This document shows, piece by piece, positions 5,966 through 11,195 of a stretch of 16,286 nucleotides of DNA; position 1 is the stretch's first letter, and each line of letters begins with the position of its first letter. A model generated the notes under the pieces. It was not told the origin of the DNA. It saw nothing but the letters and a program-made list of their open reading frames with translations, and searched no databases. Made by a program: the position numbers and the translations under genes. The DNA comes from a methanogenic archaeon (GTDB taxonomy: Archaea > Thermoplasmatota > Thermoplasmata > Methanomassiliicoccales > Methanomethylophilaceae): the NCBI GenBank assembly GCA_902787415.1, contig CADAGG010000032.1, forward strand, positions 1 to 16,286. Direction: 5' to 3'.

Positions 5966-6705
5966 TTTCACCGAGCGGATCCGGGGATGACCCGGTGAAA
6001 ACGATCCCTTGAACAATCGGCCTCGGCCGGGAACCCATGGGGTCGGCAGGTACTGCATCCCGAAGACGGGATGCGGGGCAAAAGAACACTGACACGTCTT
6101 ATCGTAACCGATCAGGTATTCGGTTCGAAAGCGTAGGCAAGCGGCGACCGTGCGGTCCCCGAGACCGAATTCCCATGCCGGAATCCTGACCGGGATGGGG
6201 AACGGAAGCCGGACATGGGAAACCTGTTGCCTGCAGCAGCATACGAAAGGTGCGGACGGGGAGAAGCAGCCCCGTGCGTCGCGAAAGCCAGCGGTGAGTC
6301 CCCCTGATCAACCCAAGGGGGCCGAGCCGCACATTCCGTCAGGATCAACACCGGGGATGACCCGGGAAACGGCCGGCGGTATGTATGCGAGACAGTCGGG
6401 CGGGGATGCCATTCAAAGCGCCACCGCCGTGTGCCGCCTGAAGACCCGCGCAACGGGGGATAGGGGCCGCACGGTACCGACTGGAGTCCGGCGATCACCA
6501 TACAAGGCCGGAGAAGAGGTGCGGGCGGAAGATCCGCGGAGCATCTGCAGAGGCATGACGCGTACGGCTCGAAAGCCGACGGGGATATGGACCCGAAGGT
6601 TGCGCAACGCCGCATAATCCGTGTCGGTGGTTTACCCCGGAGCGGAACGACGGGAGCTTCTAAATACGCCGTCGGTCCGCTGCCGGGGGAGTAAGGTCGT
6701 TTTTT
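5966..6705 (+). ncRNA. Large structured noncoding RNA, about 740 nt, family unknown
   Basis: A sharply bounded GC-rich block sits between two AT-rich flanks. It begins about 25 bp after a TATA box and ends in a run of six T (6700-6705). Helices visible by eye: tttcaccg/cggtgaaa (5966-6000); gcatcccg-aaga-cgggatgc (6055-6074); cccatgccgg with ccggacatggg, one bulge (6172-6219); acgggg/ccccgt (6256-6275); ccccct/aggggg (6300-6321); tccggc/gccgga (6487-6512); gcgga-aga-tccgc (6525-6537); cggct-cgaa-agccg (6565-6578); and a final 18-bp stem (6635-6653 with 6669-6688). GAAA/CGAA loops and purine-rich joints on the plus strand show which strand is the RNA. ORFs inside lack the codon use of this genome. 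The universal RNase P core, the SRP GGAAG domain, and group I/II intron cores were looked for and not found. Confidence 0.65.
6635..6705 (+). terminator. 3' terminal hairpin and U-tract of the large RNA
   Basis: ccccgg-agcgga-a-cgacgg (6635-6653) pairs with ccgtcg-g-tccgct-g-ccgggg (6669-6688): 18 pairs, one A-G mismatch and one bulged G. Twelve bases later come six T (6700-6705) and more T-rich sequence. Confidence 0.6.
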
Positions 6706-6716
6706 CTGTTCAGTTT

Positions 6717-6816
6717 TACGTCGTAATCCGATTGCCTGTTTCGTACGATAATCGTAGATTATTGTATCCAGCAATCAGTTTTTTTACGATATTCGTAGAA
6801 AAATACGGATTTCGTA
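6717..6816 (+). promoter_or_regulatory. Cluster of TACG...CGTA palindromes before the symporter promoter
   Basis: Four palindromic sites share TACG and CGTA arms: tacgtcgta (6717-6725), tacgataatcgta (6744-6756), tacgatattcgta (6785-6797) and tacggatttcgta (6804-6816). The second and third differ at one base, with centres 41 bp apart, about four helical turns. The cluster ends 15 bp before the TATA box at 6831-6839. It looks like a multi-site operator for agcS, or for the end of the upstream RNA gene. Confidence 0.5.
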
Positions 6817-6830
6817 ATGTTGACGGCAAC

Positions 6831-6926
6831 AACATTATAAAGAATGTCTAGATTCTGTCTACATCAGGTTCTGCCACATGATGTGGGAACTGGACTTGAC
6901 TGCTGAACAAGCAGGTGTGAATAAAA
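6831..6926 (+). promoter_or_regulatory. agcS promoter and structured 5' leader
   Basis: The TATA box aacattata (6831-6839) is followed by a palindrome, agaat-gtctag-attct (6841-6856), and a probable transcription start near 6860. The leader of about 65 nt can fold hairpin A (ggttc-tg-ccaca/tgtggaact-type stem, 6867-6891) or a competing stem, acatca (6861-6866) with tgatgt (6879-6884). A second hairpin, ctgct-gaaca-agcag (6900-6914), abuts the Shine-Dalgarno aggtg (6913-6917). Alternative stems near the ribosome site look like a regulatory leader. No known riboswitch class is recognised. Confidence 0.45.
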
Positions 6927-8366
6927 ATGTCTATTGCAGATACGCTGAACGGACCGATCTCCGACGCATTCTACTTTGTAGATGACTACTTCTGGGGTAT
7001 CGCGTTCGCCTTCCTCATCGGTCTCGGCATAGTCTTCACCATCAAGCTGAAGGGTATGCAGATCCTGAGGATCAAACACACCTCATCGCTCGCACTCTCC
7101 GGAATCCAGGAAGGAGCTCACACCAAGAAGATCTCCTCCTTCGAAGCTTTCTGTATCGGAATGGGTGCCCGTATCGGTGTAGGTAACATCGCTGGAGTTG
7201 CAACCGCCATCGTCGCCGGAGGACCCGGAGCGGTCTTCTGGATGTGGATCTTCGCCATCATCGGATCGGCAAGCGCCTTCATGGAGTCCACCCTTGCACA
7301 GATCTACAAGGAGAAGAAGTCCGACGGACAGTTCTACGGAGGACCTGCCTACTACGCCCAGAAGGGTCTCGGAAGCAGGAAGCTCGGTGTCTTCGCCGCC
7401 ATCCTTCTCGTCCTGACCTTCGGTATCGGATTCGTCGGTGTCCAGTCCTGTAACGCATCCTCCGCCCTCTGCGGAGCATTCGCCTTCGACAACAACAACC
7501 TCGTGTTCGCAGCAATCATCGCAGTCGTCGCCGCCATCCTCATATTCAAGGGACTCAAGATGGTCGCGAAGTTCTCTTCCAAGGTCGTCCCCATCATGGC
7601 CGTCGCATGGATCATCTTCGCCATCATCGCTATCTGTCTCAACATCAGCGGAGTCGTCAACGCCTTCGTCATGATCTTCCAGTACGCATTCAACTGGCAG
7701 TCCATGTTCGGCGGAGGAATCGGAGTCATCATCGTCACCGGTCTGAAGAGAGGAGTCTTCTCGAACGAGGCCGGTCTCGGTTCCGTCGCAAACCTCGCCG
7801 CAACCGCGGACGTCCCCCACCCTGTCAAGCAGGGAAAGATCCAGTCCTTCGGTGTCCTCGTCGACACCCTGATCGTCTGTACCATCACCGCCCTCGTCGT
7901 CCTCTCCTACGGAAGCTACGACCAGATCCTGGCCATCGGAGCCAAGGGTGCACCCCTGGTGCAGAATGTCATCGCCAGCACCGCCATCGGCGAGGCTGCC
8001 AAGTACATCATCGCGATCTTCATGTTCATCTTCGCGTTCACCTCCCTCATCGGATACTACTCCATGTCCGAGGCCAACGCCAGGTTCGTCAAGGACGACA
8101 AGAAGATCATCCTCGCAGTGCAGATCATCGTCATCGTCGACGCCTTCTGCGCAGCATGCGTCACCGATGTCACCATCATGGACGCATTCTCCGATACCTT
8201 CATGGCCCTCATGGCATCCGTCAACATGATCCTCTGTGCCCTCCTCTCCAGGAAGGCCTTCGAGGCATACGCGGACTACAGGAACCAGAAGAAGAACGGA
8301 GTGGAGGAGCCTGTCTTCCACCGTGAGACCCTGTCCGACTCCACCGGCGTTACCGAATGGGAGTGA
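6927..8366 (+). CDS. agcS: AGCS-family alanine/glycine:cation symporter
   Basis: 479 residues, the usual length for the amino acid-cation symporter (AGCS, LeuT-fold) family, with about eleven hydrophobic helices. It takes up a small neutral amino acid (alanine or glycine) with Na+ or H+ at the membrane. Signatures: GVGNIAGVATAI (84-95) and GGPGAVFWMW (98-107), the unwound first helix region that binds substrate and cation; YGGPAYY (137-143); and GLKRGVFSNEAGLGS (272-286), the best-known AGCS motif. The ATG at 6927 has aggtg nine bases upstream. A small four-helix membrane protein follows five bases after its stop and is surely co-transcribed. Substrate and ion cannot be fixed from sequence. 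Methanogens may use such carriers to gain amino acids as nitrogen or carbon sources. Confidence 0.93.
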   Translation: MSIADTLNGPISDAFYFVDDYFWGIAFAFLIGLGIVFTIKLKGMQILRIKHTSSLALSGIQEGAHTKKISSFEAFCIGMGARIGVGNIAGVATAIVAGGPGAVFWMWIFAIIGSASAFMESTLAQIYKEKKSDGQFYGGPAYYAQKGLGSRKLGVFAAILLVLTFGIGFVGVQSCNASSALCGAFAFDNNNLVFAAIIAVVAAILIFKGLKMVAKFSSKVVPIMAVAWIIFAIIAICLNISGVVNAFVMIFQYAFNWQSMFGGGIGVIIVTGLKRGVFSNEAGLGSVANLAATADVPHPVKQGKIQSFGVLVDTLIVCTITALVVLSYGSYDQILAIGAKGAPLVQNVIASTAIGEAAKYIIAIFMFIFAFTSLIGYYSMSEANARFVKDDKKIILAVQIIVIVDAFCAACVTDVTIMDAFSDTFMALMASVNMILCALLSRKAFEAYADYRNQKKNGVEEPVFHRETLSDSTGVTEWE

Positions 8367-8371
8367 TACCT

Positions 8372-8827
8372 ATGTTCGGAATCAACCATGAGGATTACAG
8401 CAACCAGCCCATCACGAACACGATCGTCAGGAACTGCCACATCGTGATCTGGGGCCTCATCATCCTCACGGTCGCCATCGGCGTATTCACCGGATACTAC
8501 TTCCACAAGGGAGATGCGGAGGCAATGTTCGTCCCGCTGTTCGTCGCCTTCATCACGGTCTTCGTGGCCTACATGTTCCTCGACCTCAGGTCGGAGCTCG
8601 TGGCAGGCAACAAGCCCAAGGCGCTGCAGCTGTGCGACACCTACTTCCTCATCCTGCTGGCAGCCGCCGTCGTCATCGGAGTGGCAACTGGTTACTTCTT
8701 CCACAAGGGAGAGGCCATGACCATGTTCCTCCCTCTCCTCGTCGCGTTCATCTGCGTGATGAACGGCTATCTCTTCATCGAGATCAAGGGAGAGCTCGTG
8801 GCGGACAAGGCCGTCGACAAGTACTGA
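8372..8827 (+). CDS. Four-helix membrane protein made of two tandem repeats
   Basis: 151 residues from the ATG at 8372, which has gagtgat just upstream; an in-frame ATG at 8357 overlaps the agcS end and is less likely. Hydrophobic helices lie at about 23-43, 51-71, 90-109 and 116-136. The chain is an internal duplication. Residues 37-78 (GVFTGYYFHKGDAEAMFVPL...) and 103-144 (GVATGYFFHKGEAMTMFLPL...) share TGYxFHKG[DE]A, MFxPLxVAFI and a final ELVA, with a 66-residue period. The FHKG[DE]A loop puts His, Lys and an acid in each short loop between helices. I do not recognise a named family. Tight linkage to agcS suggests a helper or small subunit of the symporter; that is inference. Confidence 0.85.
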   Translation: MFGINHEDYSNQPITNTIVRNCHIVIWGLIILTVAIGVFTGYYFHKGDAEAMFVPLFVAFITVFVAYMFLDLRSELVAGNKPKALQLCDTYFLILLAAAVVIGVATGYFFHKGEAMTMFLPLLVAFICVMNGYLFIEIKGELVADKAVDKY

Positions 8828-8836
8828 AACACATTA

Positions 8837-8865
8837 GGGGGATCTTCCCCCTTCCCTTTCCTTTT
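8837..8865 (+). terminator. Terminator of the agcS operon
   Basis: Hairpin ggggga-tct-tccccc (8837-8851), then ttccctttccttttt. It begins 10 nt after the stop codon. Confidence 0.7.
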
Positions 8866-8887
8866 TAAATATCGGATAATACAGGGC

Positions 8888-9301
8888 TCAGATCTTGATG
8901 CTGGCCCAGCAGAGCTCCCTGGTCTCGGAGTGGAGTCCGGACTCGGAACGCTGGGTGGTGATGTAGCGGAAGACGATGTCGTCCTTGCCGAGGTACATCC
9001 TGACGGACTTGCCGTCCACCTCGCCCTCGTAGATGTTGGCATAGAAATGGCCGAAGGCGGTGCTGATGTTGTCGGAACCCTTCTTCGTGAGCTTGGAGAA
9101 ATCGAAGAGAGCGGATCCGTAGGAGACGAGGGTCTCCATGGTGCAAACGGGCTCCCCGTTCCTCTCGACCCTGACGGAGCACCTGCCGTCCGACACTGAA
9201 TCGAACGTGTACTTCTCCACCATAGGCTCGGATTTGAGCTTGCCCGAATCGGTCACGGTGAGCTGGTATGCCAACCAGGCACCGGCCGTAACTGCTACCA
9301 T
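8888..9301 (-). CDS. Small exported or membrane-anchored protein of unknown function
   Basis: 137 residues on the minus strand. The N-terminus MVAVTAGAWLAYQLTV is a short hydrophobic stretch without basic residues before it, so it may be an anchor or a poor signal peptide. The rest is soluble, rich in beta-strand patterns (KYTFDSVSDGRCSVRVERNG, GKSVRMYLGKDDIVFRYIT) with two central Cys (in GRCSV and VCTME) and one near the end (LCWAS). No family is recognised. The TATA box tied to 9323-9335 puts the transcription start on or just before the ATG, so a leaderless mRNA fits. A second TATA-like tract (9304-9311) lies too close to the ATG to serve this start. It is convergent with the agcS operon. 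Confidence 0.7.
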   Translation of the reverse strand: MVAVTAGAWLAYQLTVTDSGKLKSEPMVEKYTFDSVSDGRCSVRVERNGEPVCTMETLVSYGSALFDFSKLTKKGSDNISTAFGHFYANIYEGEVDGKSVRMYLGKDDIVFRYITTQRSESGLHSETRELCWASIKI

Positions 9302-9322
9302 ACTTTATAATCCGAGATTAAC

Positions 9323-9350
9323 GTATATATTTTTATCGAAGATTCTTCGA
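9323..9350 (-). promoter_or_regulatory. Promoter and palindrome of the small exported protein gene
   Basis: Minus-strand aaatatatac (about 9323-9333) is centred about 26 bp before the ATG at 9301. Directly upstream lies the palindrome tcgaag-att-cttcga (9336-9350), in the place of a BRE or operator. Confidence 0.4.
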
Positions 9351-9370
9351 CTGTTTAAATAAGCAGGAAT

Positions 9371-9414
9371 TTTTAATAAAAAGGGGCCCCGCAGCGTTTG
9401 CAGCCGCCGCGGGG
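9371..9414 (-). terminator. Orphan minus-strand terminator, possibly ending a small RNA
   Basis: On the minus strand, ccccgc...gcggggc (stem 9387-9392 with 9409-9414) is followed by ccccttttt and more A/T. No minus-strand gene lies to its right before 9655. An AT-rich TATA-like tract (atataatttata, 9482-9493) could start a minus-strand RNA near 9461, giving about 80 nt. The rest of the 9351-9655 gap is AT-rich, with an aacaa-gt-ttgtt palindrome (9525-9536), and I see no other gene in it. Confidence 0.3.
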
Positions 9415-9625
9415 TAATTGTCTTATCGAAGGAAACACGACTTTTGACAAATCGGTCTGAATACTCATGCACTAATCAGTATATAAATTATATTGTTGTC
9501 GTCAATACTTTTATTGAGCGAGTTAACAAGTTTGTTGTACGTGTCCCCATAATCGGGATCGCCTCTGATAATACAGCGGGTAACAAAGTTTATTAAGAAG
9601 TCCATTCACACCGAAACGGAAAACC

Positions 9626-9652
9626 TTTATTTATCCTATTAAAATAAGGGGG
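9626..9652 (+). promoter_or_regulatory. Promoter and ribosome site of the GTPase operon
   Basis: TATA-like ttatttatc (9628-9636) lies about 25 bp before the ATG at 9656, and aaggggg (about 9645-9652) just before the start could act as Shine-Dalgarno if transcription begins earlier. Confidence 0.4.
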
Positions 9653-9655
9653 TTT

Positions 9656-10243
9656 ATGCAAGTCTATATTCTCGGAGGCTTCCTCGGAAGCGGGAAGACC
9701 AGCCTCCTCATGAAACTCGCCACCATGTTCAGCGAGAGGAAAGCCAAAGTGGCCATCCTCGTCAACGAATCCGGCGAGATCGGTGTCGACGGAGCCACCC
9801 TCAAGGCCCAGGGATACGATGCCATGGAGCTCCCCTCCGGCTGTATCTGCTGCTCCCTCTCCGGCACCCTCCAGACCGCCCTCAAGAACATCAAGAACGA
9901 CATCGACCCCGATGTCATCATCATCGAGCCCACCGGACTCGCCCTCCCCCACAAGGTCAAGGAGCTCGTCAGGATCTCCATGATTGAGGAGGACGCGGAT
10001 GTCATCATCGGCATCTGCGACATCCAGAGGTTCAGGGACCTCATCAAGAAGAAGGAGGAGTTCTTCACCAGGCAGATGCAGGGATCCGAGTTCATCCTCA
10101 TCAACAAGGCCGATGTCGCCCAGCCCGGCGAGATCGAGGACGCCACCGCCTGGCTGTCCGAGCGCTTCCCCAACAAGCCTATCATCCCCGTCTCCGTAAA
10201 GGACGGAACCAACCTCGAGAAAGTCTACGAGCTGATCAAATGA
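9656..10243 (+). CDS. G3E-family GTPase (COG0523/CobW-like), short form
   Basis: 195 residues. G3E GTPases insert or deliver metals: HypB and UreG for nickel, CobW for cobalt, ZNG1/ZigA-type COG0523 for zinc. Motifs: Walker A GGFLGSGKTS (7-16), NESGEIGVDG (37-46), the metal-binding CxCC motif CICC (63-66) typical of COG0523, EPTG (91-94) as Walker B, and NKAD (150-153) for guanine specificity. The usual CobW C-terminal domain is absent; the chain ends soon after the G5 region, so it is a minimal GTPase of HypB/UreG size. Its stop overlaps the start of the His/Cys-rich gene (ATGA, 10240-10243), suggesting the two products work together: one stores or presents metal, the other spends GTP to transfer it. 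The metal is not known. Confidence 0.88.
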   Translation: MQVYILGGFLGSGKTSLLMKLATMFSERKAKVAILVNESGEIGVDGATLKAQGYDAMELPSGCICCSLSGTLQTALKNIKNDIDPDVIIIEPTGLALPHKVKELVRISMIEEDADVIIGICDIQRFRDLIKKKEEFFTRQMQGSEFILINKADVAQPGEIEDATAWLSERFPNKPIIPVSVKDGTNLEKVYELIK

Positions 10244-11085
10244 GCGGAAACGAAGAGAATTCCATGAAAGAGGCGGGGGGCTGCGCAGCAGGCTTCCGCG
10301 GCAAGTTCTTCAACTTCAATGCCGACGCAGAGGCAAGGCTCGCCGATGCCCTCATGGCCGTCGGAAAGTACGTGCAGGGAGAGTCCGGCTGTCTCCTCGG
10401 CCACATCAAGGCCGCCGTCGTCAACGAGAAGGGAGAGGGAATCACCCTCAACCTCATCGACATGGACAACGGAGTGGAGCACCACGGTACCCTTCCCCGC
10501 TGCGACGTGGTCACCTTCGACTTCATGTGCGCAGTCCTCGACGTCGACGAGCACGAGCTGACCCACAAGATGCTCCACGCCATCGACGACTCCGGAATCG
10601 ACTACTTCATCGACAAGGAGAGCCTCGAGCACAAGCACCACCACGACCACAAGGAGTGCGATGACCCGGATTGCGACTGCCACAAGCACGTCCAGTGCGA
10701 TGACCCCGACTGCGAGTGCCATCACCACCATCACCCCGACGGAGAATGCGACGATCCCGACTGTGACTGTCACAAGCACGTCCACGAGGACGGCAAGGAG
10801 TGCGACGATCCGAACTGCTCCTGCCACCATCACCACCACAGCTTCGCGGACATGATCGATGAGAACGGCCACTTCAGCCACGACCATCACCACCATGACC
10901 ACGAGCACGGCGAATGCCACTGCCACGATCACGACCATGAGCATGAGCACGAACACCACCACGAGCACGGTGAGGAGTGCCATTGCCATGACCACGAGCA
11001 CCATCACGACGATGAGTGCCACGGACACGATGAAGAGGAGAAACCCAAGAAGAAGGGTCTCTTCGGATTCCTCAAGAAACACTGA
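10240..11085 (+). CDS. His/Cys-rich metal-binding protein with a conserved-looking N-terminal domain
   Basis: 281 residues, translationally coupled to the G3E GTPase by a 4-bp overlap. Residues 1-130 look like a folded domain: CAAGFRGKFFNF, ADALMAVGKYVQGESGCLLGH, AAVVNEKGEGITLNLIDMDNG, then VTFDFMCAVLDVDEHELTHKM. I do not recognise it. From about 131 to 270 the chain is almost all His, Cys, Asp and Glu, with four copies of C-D-D-P-[DN]-C-x-C-H separated by His runs, then HDHEH-type runs. A Lys-rich tail ends in KKKGLFGFLKKH. Such tails bind Zn, Ni, Co or Cu, as in nickel-storage HypB and SlyD tails. Its likely role is metal storage or donation to the GTPase. A strong terminator follows. Confidence 0.85.
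   Translation: MSGNEENSMKEAGGCAAGFRGKFFNFNADAEARLADALMAVGKYVQGESGCLLGHIKAAVVNEKGEGITLNLIDMDNGVEHHGTLPRCDVVTFDFMCAVLDVDEHELTHKMLHAIDDSGIDYFIDKESLEHKHHHDHKECDDPDCDCHKHVQCDDPDCECHHHHHPDGECDDPDCDCHKHVHEDGKECDDPNCSCHHHHHSFADMIDENGHFSHDHHHHDHEHGECHCHDHDHEHEHEHHHEHGEECHCHDHEHHHDDECHGHDEEEKPKKKGLFGFLKKH
10654..10843 (+). repeat. Four in-frame copies of a CDDP[DN]CxCH metal-binding unit
   Basis: Within the His/Cys-rich gene the units read CDDPDCDCHKHV, CDDPDCECHHHHH, CDDPDCDCHKHVH and CDDPNCSCHHHHH. They are alike in DNA as well (tgcgaygayccsgaytg), so recent duplication is likely. Confidence 0.8.
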
Positions 11086-11094
11086 AAACGCTTA

Positions 11095-11132
11095 CGGAGG
11101 GGTCGCCCCCTCCGATATTTTTTTAATTTTTT
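11095..11132 (+). terminator. Terminator of the GTPase/His-Cys operon
   Basis: Stem cggagggg (11095-11102), loop tcgc, cccctccg (11107-11114), then atatttttttaattttttt. This is the strongest terminator in the window. Confidence 0.8.
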
Positions 11133-11138
11133 TGAAGA

Positions 11139-11170
11139 AAAACAGGGTCTGACCCCCGTTTGCACGGGGG
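11139..11170 (-). terminator. Terminator of mtaCB
   Basis: On the minus strand, cccccgt-gcaa-acggggg (11153-11170) is followed by tcagaccctgtttttcttc. It lies 26 nt after the mtaB stop and meets the plus-strand terminator head to head. Confidence 0.7.
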
Positions 11171-11195
11171 CCTTCCCCTTAATGGTTTTGACGGA

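Noticed and set aside
5966..6705. Large RNA as RNase P RNA, SRP RNA, cobalamin riboswitch, or a group I/II intron
   Set aside because: The RNase P core (GAGGAAAGUC and ACAGA...GGCUUA types), the SRP GGAAG core, the B12 box with its GCCCCCGCAACUG partner, and a domain V were not found. A fast-evolving version cannot be excluded without a covariance search.
6112..6774. ORFs of 155 aa (plus, 6150-6617) and 220 aa (minus, 6112-6774) inside the GC-rich block
   Set aside because: Their residues are Arg/Pro/Ser/Gly-rich without domains, codon use is unlike the nearby genes, and they cut across the hairpins that explain the sequence better as RNA.
7083..8321. Minus-strand ORF of 412 aa opposite agcS
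   Set aside because: Asp/Glu/Gly-rich shadow of a membrane-protein gene; agcS is certain.
10654..10990. Repetitive DNA as a CRISPR-like or satellite repeat
   Set aside because: The periodicity follows codons of the His/Cys-rich tail (CAC, CAT, GAC, TGC); there are no equal spacers.
10225..11082. Minus-strand ORF of 285 aa that looks like a Val/Leu/Met-rich membrane protein
   Set aside because: It is the antisense of His/Asp/Glu codons (CAC/GAC/GAG give GTG/GTC/CTC); the plus-strand gene is coupled to the GTPase and followed by a terminator.
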